Made by a program: the position numbers and the translations under genes. Positions 1-5,233 of a stretch of DNA of 6,558 nucleotides are shown here, piece by piece. The notes under the pieces were generated by a model, which did not search any database, was not told the origin of the DNA, and saw nothing but the letters and a program-made list of their open reading frames with translations. The DNA comes from Clostridiales bacterium UBA1777. Lineage in GTDB: Bacteria > Bacillota > Clostridia > Oscillospirales > Oscillospiraceae. Numbering within the stretch: position 1 is the stretch's first letter; each line of letters starts with the position of its first letter. Where the stretch lies: assembly GCA_002315275.1 (NCBI GenBank), contig DCGN01000041.1:16229-22786 (forward strand), given 5' to 3'.

Positions 1-57
1 GGCAAGGATTATATCATGCAGGACGGCGACATCACCAACTTCCGCTTCAACATTTAA
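1..57 (+). CDS. ychF: C-terminal end of YchF-type redox-regulated GTPase/ATPase (partial, 5' end outside window)
   Basis: The first 18 codons read in frame from base 1 to a TAA at 55-57 and end in KDYIMQDGDITNFRFNI. This matches the end of the TGS domain of YchF/OLA1 proteins, whose last residues are typically GKDY(I/V)(V/M)xDGDxxxFxFN(V/I). YchF is a cytoplasmic, ribosome-associated P-loop nucleotide hydrolase of the Obg family. Its G domain and coiled-coil domain lie upstream of the window and cannot be checked here. No terminator is seen between this stop and the next gene, which starts 32 bp later, so the two may be co-transcribed. The assignment rests on a short tail only, but the tail is very characteristic; other TGS-domain proteins are less likely. 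Confidence 0.8.
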   Translation, partial: GKDYIMQDGDITNFRFNI

Positions 58-89
58 AGTAATTTATTTTTAAATACGGAGGAACTGCT

Positions 90-278
90 ATGAACATTGA
101 CGACATCAGAAAGCTCGGCCTCAGCGAAGAGGCTCTCATGGAACTGACGGGCGGCGCCGATTATATCGACCTTGTCCGCGGCTCTATGCTGTGCCCCCTC
201 TGCGGCATGGCGGAGACGGTTTGGTATGCTCCCAAGAGCGGCAAATACGTCTGCGTTGACTGCCATTACGTCTGGTAA
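90..278 (+). CDS. Small zinc-ribbon protein, 62 aa, with leader-like N-terminus
   Basis: This is a complete small gene with ATG at 90 and a GGAGG ribosome binding site at 78-82, seven bases upstream. The N-terminal third (IDDIRKLGLSEEALMELTGG) is a predicted amphipathic helix ending in Gly-Gly at residues 21-22. The C-terminal half carries two Cys pairs, C35-P-L-C38 and C55-V-D-C58, separated by 16 residues; this is the geometry of a zinc ribbon. A His (59) follows the second pair, and the protein ends in YVW. I do not recognise a named family. A role in metal-bound structure or nucleic-acid or protein contact is inferred only from the Cys pairs. The Gly-Gly helix resembles leaders of ribosomally made peptides, but no modification or export gene lies nearby, so a plain zinc-ribbon protein is the better reading. 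It follows ychF closely and is closed by the terminator at 294-332. Confidence 0.75.
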   Translation: MNIDDIRKLGLSEEALMELTGGADYIDLVRGSMLCPLCGMAETVWYAPKSGKYVCVDCHYVW

Positions 279-293
279 TAAGCGATAAAGCTG

Positions 294-332
294 AAACTGC
301 GGGAATGCGTTTTTGCATTCCCGCAGTTTTTT
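294..332. terminator. Strong hairpin terminator between convergent genes
   Basis: A perfect 15-bp stem (294-308 pairing with 315-329) encloses a GTTTTT loop. The T run at 327-332 follows on the plus strand, giving a textbook intrinsic terminator for the zinc-ribbon gene. The T run reaches into the TAA (331-333 read on the minus strand) of the convergent E2-like gene. The same hairpin can serve that gene from the other side, although its following T run there is short (TTTCAGCTTT). Confidence 0.9.
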
Positions 333-1194
333 AATATTCTATCTCGCCGTTAAGAGGAGCTTCAAGCAGCTCAGGGTTCTCGATAAGCGTTTTCAGAAGC
401 CGCACGGTCTTCGAGTAATAATACCCGTCGGCGAGGCGTTCGTCTATCGTGAGGCCGATATCGACGCTGTCGCGCATCTCGTAGGTGCCGTTTTCATTGA
501 AAAACGGCCGCATCTTCCGCTCGCCGATAGCGACGAACAGCGAATTCGTGCCCCAGTTTGTGAGGTGATGATAGCCGGAATGAAGCTTGATCGAGCCGAG
601 ATTCGTCAGCACAACGGAGGAGTAATACGGATCGGACTCGATAAGAGACGGCGGCACCCAGCCGTGTCTGTCAAGAAAGCAGATGAATTTCACGAGCGAC
701 TTTGAAATAAAACGGGGCATGCGGTTGAACATATCCATGCTCTCGGTCGAGCCGTCCTTTTTCTCGCTTCTGGCGGACGATATCCGGGCATAGATCGCGT
801 CGTGAACGCTGTCAATATTGTCATCGGGCTTGGCGTGAATGAACGCCAGCGCCTCCGCGCCGGTATCGGAGAAGAGCTTCTTTATAACGAAGGAGGCCGA
901 GACCTCGTTGCGCTGATAGGTGTTGCAGTTTGCAATGAAGCGGTTCATCTTCGGCCTGAGCGTAACGGTCTTCAAAACGGCTGCAACGATCACCTGAAAG
1001 AGATTGTAGTGATAAGCGGGGCCTTCGGCATTGCGCGCGGAAATATAGGCCTCGGTCTTCGTGAGGTCAATGCACTCGGATATAAAAGCTTCATTATCGC
1101 AGCGGTTGGGGTAGAGTATAGGGGTGATAAAATGAAGCGAGTCGATATCGCGCAGAAGTGTGCCGTCCCGCCTGTCACCCGATCTTCTTTTCAT
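331..1194 (-). CDS. Free-standing 2-oxoacid dehydrogenase E2 / CAT-like acyltransferase domain protein, catalytic His replaced
   Basis: The 287-residue protein looks like the catalytic domain of dihydrolipoamide acyltransferases (2-oxoacid_dh family, chloramphenicol acetyltransferase fold). The C-terminal block GLTIDERLADGYYYSK followed by LIENPELLEAPL (248-281) lines up with the E2 signature xxxxDHRxxDG...LExPxxLL. Upstream features that fit are the segment around residues 64-100 (a helix, then RPKMNRFI) and VVLTNLGSI (194-202). The lipoyl domain and the E1/E3-binding domain of true E2 subunits are absent, and no E1 or E3 gene is nearby. The canonical catalytic His of DHRxxDG is Glu252 here (D251-E-R-L-A-D256-G257), so ordinary acyl transfer by that His is doubtful. 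Substrate and function are unknown. I chose ATG 1194 because AAGGAG lies eight bases upstream; an in-frame TTG at 1224 has no ribosome binding site. The gene lies downstream of the DUF975 gene on the same strand, separated by a terminator. Confidence 0.8.
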   Translation of the reverse strand: MKRRSGDRRDGTLLRDIDSLHFITPILYPNRCDNEAFISECIDLTKTEAYISARNAEGPAYHYNLFQVIVAAVLKTVTLRPKMNRFIANCNTYQRNEVSASFVIKKLFSDTGAEALAFIHAKPDDNIDSVHDAIYARISSARSEKKDGSTESMDMFNRMPRFISKSLVKFICFLDRHGWVPPSLIESDPYYSSVVLTNLGSIKLHSGYHHLTNWGTNSLFVAIGERKMRPFFNENGTYEMRDSVDIGLTIDERLADGYYYSKTVRLLKTLIENPELLEAPLNGEIEY

Positions 1195-1202
1195 TACTGT
1201 CG

Positions 1203-1208
1203 CTCCTT
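1203..1208 (-). promoter_or_regulatory. Ribosome binding site fixing the start of the E2-like gene
   Basis: AAGGAG on the minus strand lies eight bases before ATG 1194. It falls inside the extension that a TTG start at 1224 would give, and so supports the shorter protein. Confidence 0.8.
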
Positions 1209-1224
1209 GCTTTCGGATGTTCAA

Positions 1225-1287
1225 ACCTATTACTATATTTTATATTCTACCGTTAAAATCTAAACACTAAGTAAACAAGGAAACGAA
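1225..1287 (-). promoter_or_regulatory. AT-rich upstream region of the E2-like gene, probable weak promoter
   Basis: The stretch between the E2-like gene and the terminator of the DUF975 gene is very AT-rich. Read on the minus strand it contains two possible -10 elements, TATAAA (1239-1244) and TATAGT (1232-1237). Neither has a convincing -35 element at 16-18 bp. A promoter here is expected because a terminator precedes it, but its exact position is uncertain. Confidence 0.3.
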
Positions 1288-1313
1288 AGAGGACACCCTT
1301 ACGAATGCCCTCT
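1281..1313 (-). terminator. Probable terminator of the DUF975 gene
   Basis: Starting seven bases after the DUF975 stop codon, the minus strand can form an 11-bp stem (arms 1303-1313 and 1288-1298, three G-T wobble pairs) closed by a GTAA tetraloop. An imperfect T run (TTCGTTT) follows. Stability is moderate because of the wobble pairs, so some readthrough into the E2-like gene is possible. Confidence 0.65.
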
Positions 1314-1319
1314 GATGAT

Positions 1320-2006
1320 TTAGTATGTTGTTGTGCGATTGGCCTTTAGCTCGTGATACACCTTGGCCTTGGCCGCCTGATAGTACGGATTGACGTACAG
1401 AATGCTTAGGACTCCCAACGTCAGCGCAGAGAGGAGCCACCATCCGATGAATGAAATATCAAATACGAACAAATCCCATTTGCAGCCCTGAGTGAGCTCC
1501 TTGCTTCTTGCAAAGGCGGCGCGGCGGTCAAGGGTGGGATCCTCCGCAAGAATGTACGGGATCATCGAGTATTCATAACCCTTCACTATACCGGGGATTA
1601 TGAGCAGCAGAGTCCACAAAACGGTGAACAGGTCACGCAGGAACATGGTGACAAGATTTCTGCCGTAAACAGAGCCGTTAAAGCCCTTGATAAGCTCGGA
1701 AAGGGATGGACACTCCTCGCAGTAGAGCTTGACGAAGAATCCGTAACAGCCTACGGAAAAGATGTTCAGCACGAATATCTCTATGAGCGTCCCCGGAAAG
1801 TCAACTCTTACGGAGCCCTCTTCAAAAATGTTATTGACACCGTTTAATAATTCGCCGGACACGATTCCCTTGACGGCGGGGACAGAGTAGGATGCTTCAA
1901 TTCCCTGCGCACAAACAAACAGAATTACGGAAACCAGAACGCACAGCCAGTATACACTTTTAAACGCTGTCTTACCGTAGGATTTACAATGTTTTCTATT
2001 AAACAT
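1320..2006 (-). CDS. DUF975 family integral membrane protein
   Basis: The 228-residue protein has hydrophobic segments near residues 17-33, 72-93, 119-140 and 179-205. It carries the typical C-terminal signature of DUF975 proteins: LWTLLLIIPGIVKGYEYSM (130-148), then YILAEDPTL (151-159), an ARSKELTQG segment (166-174), WDLFVFDISFIGW (177-189), and a closing NPYYQAAKAKVYHEL (206-220). The family is common in Firmicutes membranes and has no established biochemical role. The start is ATG 2006, seven bases after AGGAGG. The frame stays open to 2171, but that extension would run across the gene's own promoter (2061-2089) and is rejected. The gene is transcribed from a near-consensus promoter, divergently from azlC, and ends at the hairpin at 1288-1313. 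Family assignment is firm; function is unknown. Confidence 0.88.
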   Translation of the reverse strand: MFNRKHCKSYGKTAFKSVYWLCVLVSVILFVCAQGIEASYSVPAVKGIVSGELLNGVNNIFEEGSVRVDFPGTLIEIFVLNIFSVGCYGFFVKLYCEECPSLSELIKGFNGSVYGRNLVTMFLRDLFTVLWTLLLIIPGIVKGYEYSMIPYILAEDPTLDRRAAFARSKELTQGCKWDLFVFDISFIGWWLLSALTLGVLSILYVNPYYQAAKAKVYHELKANRTTTY

Positions 2007-2013
2007 TTCAACA

Positions 2014-2019
2014 CCTCCT
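2014..2019 (-). promoter_or_regulatory. Ribosome binding site fixing the DUF975 start
   Basis: A perfect AGGAGG (minus strand), extended to AGGAGGTGT, lies seven bases upstream of ATG 2006. It shows that the gene starts there and not at the upstream end of the open frame. Confidence 0.88.
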
Positions 2020-2025
2020 AAGCTT

Positions 2026-2046
2026 GCACACCGTTCCCCAGTGTGC
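2026..2046 (-). other. Leader hairpin in the DUF975 mRNA
   Basis: GCACAC (2041-2046 on the minus strand) pairs with GTGTGC (2026-2031) around a nine-base loop. It lies in the roughly 50-base 5' leader between the promoter and the ribosome binding site, ending six bases before AGGAGG. It has no T run and is not a terminator. It could influence ribosome access or mRNA stability; that is inference. Confidence 0.45.
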
Positions 2047-2060
2047 CTTAATACGAAATG

Positions 2061-2089
2061 ATTATAATATACATACACAGTTACGTCAA
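2061..2089 (-). promoter_or_regulatory. Sigma-A promoter of the DUF975 gene
   Basis: Read on the minus strand, the -35 element TTGACG (2084-2089) and the -10 element TATAAT (2061-2066) are separated by exactly 17 bases. One mismatch from consensus in total makes this one of the strongest promoter matches in the window. The predicted transcript start is near 2054, giving a leader of about 50 bases. Confidence 0.85.
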
Positions 2090-2206
2090 CACAAAAAGCG
2101 TAAACGGGCTGAAAACAGCACATATGATGCTGCAAATAAATTACAAAATATTTCAGAAACAACGTCCGCAATCATCAAAAATTTCCTTTACGAATCCAAT
2201 ATGTAC

Positions 2207-2235
2207 TTTACAAAGATTAACAAATACATTATAAT
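2207..2235 (+). promoter_or_regulatory. Sigma-A promoter of azlCD
   Basis: TTTACA (2207-2212) and TATAAT (2230-2235) are separated by exactly 17 bases on the plus strand. The predicted start near 2242 gives a leader of about 94 bases before the TTG start of azlC. Confidence 0.85.
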
Positions 2236-2274
2236 GATAAAAGTGACAGATTAAAAACAAAGCACATGCAAAAT

Positions 2275-2326
2275 TGCGCGCGCCGCGTAAAACGGCATTT
2301 CGCAGTCGGCGGCTGCAGCGGGGAGG
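2275..2326 (+). promoter_or_regulatory. GC-rich structured leader and ribosome binding site of azlC
   Basis: The leader can form a small hairpin GCCG/CGGC (2282-2285 with 2293-2296). It can also form a six-pair hairpin GCAGTC/GGCTGC (2302-2307 with 2311-2316, one G-T pair). GGGAGG at 2321-2326 follows, nine bases before the TTG start at 2336. The leader is too short for a T-box and matches no riboswitch I recognise. A hairpin just before the binding site may limit translation; this is inference. Confidence 0.45.
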
Positions 2327-2335
2327 CGTAAGCCC

Positions 2336-3049
2336 TTGAACAAAAGAAGATTTAAGCAGGGGCTCAGAGACGGTGTCCCCATAGGGCTCGGTTATCTCAC
2401 GGTCAGCTTCAGCGTGGGTATCGCCTGCAGAAATGCGGGGCTTGATGCCGTACAGGGCTTTTTCATCAGCCTGCTGAATGTTGCCTCCGCGGGAGAGTAT
2501 GCGGGGCTTCGCGTTATTTCGGCGGATTCGGGCTTTATTACCATCGCTCTGATGATGCTCGTTGTCAATGCGCGCTATCTGCTGATGAGCTGTGCGCTCA
2601 GCCAGAAGTTCTCCCCGAGAACTCCCTTCATACACCGTTTCTTAGTGGGCTACGGTGTAACGGATGAGCTTTTCGGCATTGCCATCTCGCACAGGAGCTA
2701 TCTGTCGCCGGAATATTACTACGGAGCCATGCTCTCGTGCATCCCATTGTGGTGCCTCGGAACGGTGCTCGGCGTTGAAATAGGCAATCTTCTGCCGACG
2801 CCTCTCGTGTCTGCGTTCTCAGTCAGCCTTTTCGGAATGTTCATAGCGATCATTATTCCCGCCGCGCGCAGAAACAGAGTGGTGCTCGGCTGTGTCGCCG
2901 TCAGCTTCGTGCTGAGCTATCTGTTCCATACGCTTTCATTCTTCTCCTTCATGTCGGACGGAACGCAGATAATCGTGCTTACCGTGGTGATCTCTACCGC
3001 CGCGGCGCTGCTGTTCCCCATAAAAGAGGAGGACATAAATAAAAAATGA
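2336..3049 (+). CDS. azlC: AzlC, large subunit of branched-chain amino acid exporter
   Basis: The 237-residue polytopic membrane protein is the usual length for AzlC. Family marks include GLRDGVPIGLGYLTVSFSVG (residues 9-28), a VNARYLLMSCALS motif (77-89), a VTDELFGIA segment (107-115), and several further hydrophobic helices to about residue 228. AzlC with AzlD (YgaZ/YgaH in E. coli) exports branched-chain amino acids; in Bacillus subtilis it confers resistance to 4-azaleucine. The start is a TTG at 2336, supported by GGGAGG nine bases upstream. The stop overlaps the azlD start (ATGA at 3046-3049), which indicates translational coupling. The gene is driven by the promoter at 2207-2235. No Lrp-type regulator gene such as azlB is in the window. 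Substrate specificity cannot be read from sequence alone. Confidence 0.92.
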   Translation: MNKRRFKQGLRDGVPIGLGYLTVSFSVGIACRNAGLDAVQGFFISLLNVASAGEYAGLRVISADSGFITIALMMLVVNARYLLMSCALSQKFSPRTPFIHRFLVGYGVTDELFGIAISHRSYLSPEYYYGAMLSCIPLWCLGTVLGVEIGNLLPTPLVSAFSVSLFGMFIAIIIPAARRNRVVLGCVAVSFVLSYLFHTLSFFSFMSDGTQIIVLTVVISTAAALLFPIKEEDINKK

Positions 3050-3345
3050 AAATATACATATATATTTTAGTGATGGCCGCGGTGACGTATCTTATCCGTG
3101 TCCTTCCGCTCACACTTATCAGAAAGCCGATAAAGAACGTCTTTATCCGTTCCTTCCTGTTCTATGTCCCGTATGTCACTCTTGCAGTCATGACGTTTCC
3201 GTCTATTCTGGAGGTCACGACCCTGCCGATAGCCGGTGCGGCCGCGTTGATGATAGGCATCGTCTGCGCGTGGTTCAAGCTCGGGCTGTTTCCGGTTGCC
3301 GCGATCTGCTGCGGAACGGTGCTCGCGCTGGAGCTGATTTTATAA
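3046..3345 (+). CDS. azlD: AzlD, small subunit of branched-chain amino acid exporter
   Basis: The 99-residue membrane protein has about four hydrophobic segments and the AzlD pattern MAAVTYLIRVLPLTL (9-23) near the N-terminus, followed by a basic stretch (IRKPIKN) and FLFYVPYVTLAVMTFPSIL (37-55). Length and arrangement match AzlD/YgaH. Its ATG overlaps the azlC TGA by four bases. A GAGGAGG at 3026-3032 inside azlC lies 13 bases upstream, slightly far, so the gene may depend on coupling to azlC translation. Together with AzlC it forms the membrane exporter. The next gene starts 35 bases after the stop with no hairpin between, so the transcript may continue. Confidence 0.92.
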   Translation: MKIYIYILVMAAVTYLIRVLPLTLIRKPIKNVFIRSFLFYVPYVTLAVMTFPSILEVTTLPIAGAAALMIGIVCAWFKLGLFPVAAICCGTVLALELIL

Positions 3346-3366
3346 TTTCGTTTAATTGCATTCTTT

Positions 3367-3372
3367 AAGGAG
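3367..3372 (+). promoter_or_regulatory. Ribosome binding site of the secreted repeat protein
   Basis: AAGGAG lies eight bases before the GTG at 3381 and supports this GTG start, which places a signal peptide exactly at the N-terminus. Confidence 0.8.
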
Positions 3373-3380
3373 AAAAAGTC

Positions 3381-4820
3381 GTGAAGAAATATATCGCACT
3401 TGGCCTTTTAGTTGTACTGTTCATGCTCTTCGGAACTGCGATAGCGTACGCCGTGCCGTTTATCCCCGAAGAGACCTTCGCTGTTAAAGCGGAAAAACCT
3501 GCAGAGGTGTCGGAGCACGAGGCTGTTATCGAAGAGAGCGCCGCACCTGCGGCAGAGCCTCAGCCCGCGGCGGCATATCTTGCCCCGGAGTATAATTCCG
3601 ACGGTGATGCCGGCAGCGGCGTAAAAGCATGGACAACGCTGTCCGTGACGGAGTATGAGGCCCTCAGCTCCTGCAGCAAGGCAGTCGAGCTGGATTCCGG
3701 TTGGTACATTGCAGAAGGCAATATCGAGGTCGGCGGATTAGTCTGCACAGGTGACGTTAAGCTCCTGCTTGCCGACGGCTGTGTTCTCGTAGCAAACGGA
3801 TCAAATCAGCCGGGCGTAAAGGTCAAAGCCGACGCCTCCTTTGCTGTCTACGCACAGAGCGAGGATGAGGCGGCCATGGGCTCGCTCGTTGCCACAGGCA
3901 GCGATTATGCGGCAGGCATCGGCGGATTTATCTCGGAGAAGATCGGCCTGATCACAGTTAACGGCGGCAAAGTCGAGGCGTACGGCGGAATGTACGGCGC
4001 GGGCATCGGCTCCTGCAATGCCAGGATGGCGGGTGTAACCGTCAACGGCGGCAGAGTGACCGCAATCGGAGGCCGCTTCGCGGCAGGCATAGGCAGCGGT
4101 TACATGTGCGATGCGGCGGATTTGATCATAAACGGCGGCGAGATAAGTGCTTTCGGCGGCGATATGGGTGCGGGCATCGGCAGCGGCGACCACGGCAAGG
4201 TCGATAACATTATCATAAATAACGGCTCTGTCAGCGCTCTCGGCGGCAGCAAAGCCGCGGGCATCGGCAGCGGTGAGAGCGGCAAGGCATCCGCGATAGT
4301 CATTAACAACGGCGAGATCAATGCTCAGGGCGGTGCAAATGGCGCGGGCGTCGGAGGCGGAGAAAAGGGCAAAGCAGATTCTGTTGCCATCAACGGCGGC
4401 GTTGTAACTGCTCAGGGAGGCTACGGCGGTGCGGGTATAGGCAGCGGCAGATATGCGGACGCACGCGGCATCACGATCTCCGGCGGCGAGATCACCGTAA
4501 ACGGCGGCTATGCCGGCGCGGGTATCGGCTGCGGCGAGGGCGGCGATCTGTCAGGACTTAAGATCACGGGCGGCAAGATCCTTGCTGCCGGCGGCGGTTC
4601 GCAGAAGACCGTGGGCGGAGGATCCGTAAACGCTATCGGCGGCGGAGAAAGCGGCAATAGAACGGATATTACCGTTTCATCTTCTCTCGGGATCTACATG
4701 GGCAAATTTGCCGATCCCGCAAGAAAGATCTGCTACACCAGAGCGGATGGCGATGACCTCAGCGAAAGCGTTCTTTTCAAGAAGGCAAATATCTTCATTG
4801 ACGCTCTTGTAAAAAAATAA
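3381..4820 (+). CDS. Secreted protein with eight tandem GIGSG/INGG beta-helix-like repeats
   Basis: The 479-residue protein begins with a signal peptide: KK at residues 2-3, a hydrophobic core, and likely cleavage after AYA (residue 24). A Pro/Ala/Glu-rich linker to about residue 75 and a beta-rich region (86-176) follow. Eight tandem repeats of 28-29 residues (177-405) have the pattern (A/G)AGIGSGxxxxxxxxIxINGGxVxAxGG. A weaker ninth turn (IGGGESG, near residue 420) and a C-terminal cap complete it. Regular Gly turns with an Asn at the same place in most repeats (INGG) suggest a right-handed parallel beta-helix. Similar repeats occur in Firmicutes surface proteins often labelled carbohydrate-binding, so glycan or surface binding is inferred. 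There is no LPXTG motif, second membrane anchor or recognisable catalytic domain, so it is probably released or held non-covalently. It lies 35 bp after azlD and ends at the terminator at 4833-4872. Confidence 0.8.
   Translation: MKKYIALGLLVVLFMLFGTAIAYAVPFIPEETFAVKAEKPAEVSEHEAVIEESAAPAAEPQPAAAYLAPEYNSDGDAGSGVKAWTTLSVTEYEALSSCSKAVELDSGWYIAEGNIEVGGLVCTGDVKLLLADGCVLVANGSNQPGVKVKADASFAVYAQSEDEAAMGSLVATGSDYAAGIGGFISEKIGLITVNGGKVEAYGGMYGAGIGSCNARMAGVTVNGGRVTAIGGRFAAGIGSGYMCDAADLIINGGEISAFGGDMGAGIGSGDHGKVDNIIINNGSVSALGGSKAAGIGSGESGKASAIVINNGEINAQGGANGAGVGGGEKGKADSVAINGGVVTAQGGYGGAGIGSGRYADARGITISGGEITVNGGYAGAGIGCGEGGDLSGLKITGGKILAAGGGSQKTVGGGSVNAIGGGESGNRTDITVSSSLGIYMGKFADPARKICYTRADGDDLSESVLFKKANIFIDALVKK
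3909..4595 (+). repeat. Eight in-frame tandem repeats of about 87 bp
   Basis: Each unit encodes 29 residues (28 in the second) starting at AAGIG or GAGIG. Units start near 3909, 3996, 4080, 4167, 4254, 4341, 4428 and 4515. They are conserved in protein pattern but diverged in DNA, so they look like old duplications held by structure and not a recently expanded array. Confidence 0.85.
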
Positions 4821-4832
4821 AACGAAGACGAT

Positions 4833-4872
4833 AAAAACGGCTTCATCCTTTTTCGGGATGAAGCCGTTTTTT
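4833..4872. terminator. Bidirectional terminator between the repeat protein gene and acpP
   Basis: A perfect 16-bp stem (4833-4848 with 4856-4871) encloses a seven-base loop. The plus strand ends in TTTTTT and the minus strand in TTTTT, so it can stop transcription from both convergent genes. Confidence 0.93.
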
Positions 4873-4899
4873 GATTGTTATCCGACGATCTTTCGGATG

Positions 4900-5127
4900 T
4901 CAGCAGGATCTCTCGAGGTACTCTACGATCTTGGAGACGGTGTAGAGGTTTGCGGCATCCTCATCGCTGATGCTGATGCCGAACTCATCCTCGATGGAGA
5001 CGATAAGCTCAACGACATCGAGAGAGTCGGCTCCGATATCGTCGATAAGATTGGTGTCCATGGTGATGGATTCGGGATCCATCTCAAACTGCTTTGCCAG
5101 AACGGCCTGAACTTTTTCAAAATACAT
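4900..5127 (-). CDS. acpP: Acyl carrier protein
   Basis: The 75-residue acidic protein has the typical length and four-helix layout of type II fatty acid synthase ACP. The phosphopantetheine attachment motif GADSLDVVEL places the modified Ser at residue 35. The preceding TNLIDDIG and the following VSIEDEFGISISDEDA are family hallmarks. It carries growing acyl chains as thioesters for fatty acid and phospholipid synthesis in the cytoplasm. ATG 5127 is preceded by GGAGG (5136-5140), eight bases upstream. The gene lies downstream of jag on the same strand, 106 bp away, and probably has its own promoter (5219-5227). It ends at the shared terminator. The protein ends in a Cys (residue 75), which is unusual but sits in the flexible tail. 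An ACP for another pathway is possible, but no polyketide or lipoteichoic acid genes are nearby. Confidence 0.93.
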   Translation of the reverse strand: MYFEKVQAVLAKQFEMDPESITMDTNLIDDIGADSLDVVELIVSIEDEFGISISDEDAANLYTVSKIVEYLERSC

Positions 5128-5233
5128 TATAAATTCCTCCGATACGCCTTTGCGGCATAAATTTGAACTGCAGCTCTTTTTCAGGGAAAGAGCTTATGAG
5201 CCGGTTTGAACCGGCGGAATTATACCAAAAGTA
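5128..5233 (-). other. Leader region of acpP with two hairpins
   Basis: Read on the minus strand after the jag stop, this region has a GCCGGTT/AACCGGC inverted repeat (5200-5215) and then a hairpin with an eight-pair stem AGCTCTTT/AAAGAGCT (5172-5179 with 5187-5194). Neither is followed by a T run, so no clear intrinsic terminator separates jag from acpP. TTTGAAC occurs twice on the plus strand (5162-5168 and 5205-5211). The ribosome binding site GGAGG (5136-5140) ends the region. Confidence 0.6.
5219..5227 (-). promoter_or_regulatory. Candidate extended -10 promoter for acpP
   Basis: On the minus strand, TGGTATAAT (TATAAT at 5219-5224 with TG one base upstream) fits an extended -10 element just after the jag stop codon. 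The bases at the -35 position (5242-5247, GCGAGT) are poor, as is tolerated for extended -10 promoters. The predicted start near 5212 falls inside the 5200-5215 inverted repeat, so that repeat could be an operator. Confidence 0.6.

Larger units (their letters stand above)
2007..2335. other. Divergent intergenic region between the DUF975 gene and azlC
   Basis: These 329 bases hold no gene. They contain the leftward promoter (2061-2089), the rightward promoter (2207-2235), the DUF975 leader hairpin and the azlC leader. The middle (2090-2206) is AT-rich. It includes an inverted repeat, CAGCA (2116-2120) and TGCTG (2128-2132), flanking CATATGA, which could be an operator serving either direction. 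The last 60 bases turn abruptly GC-rich and form the structured leader of azlC. Confidence 0.7.

Noticed and set aside
802..1263. Plus-strand open frame of 153 codons opposite the E2-like gene
   Set aside because: The minus-strand frame has a recognisable fold, a good ribosome binding site and a terminator. The plus-strand frame has none of these.
2007..2171. Possible N-terminal extension of the DUF975 protein
   Set aside because: The extension would cross the gene's own promoter (2061-2089) and has no ribosome binding site, while AGGAGG stands seven bases before ATG 2006.
2242..2335. azlC leader considered as a T-box or amino acid riboswitch
   Set aside because: It is only about 94 bases, shows no T-box sequence or terminator/antiterminator pair, and matches no riboswitch I recognise.
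2153..2635. Minus-strand open frame of 160 codons overlapping azlC
   Set aside because: It is antisense to the conserved N-terminal half of AzlC and spans the azlC promoter. It shows no family features.
3801..4321. Minus-strand open frames opposite the repeat region
   Set aside because: They are mirror images of the Gly-rich repeats (periodic Pro/Ala/Leu) and have no start signals.
3909..4595. Regular 87-bp spacing considered as a CRISPR-like or satellite array
   Set aside because: The repeats are in frame within one protein, diverge at silent positions, and have no identical repeat and unique spacer pattern.
5172..5215. Hairpins after jag considered as an intrinsic terminator
   Set aside because: Neither hairpin is followed by a T run in the direction of jag transcription. 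They are better described as acpP leader or operator elements.
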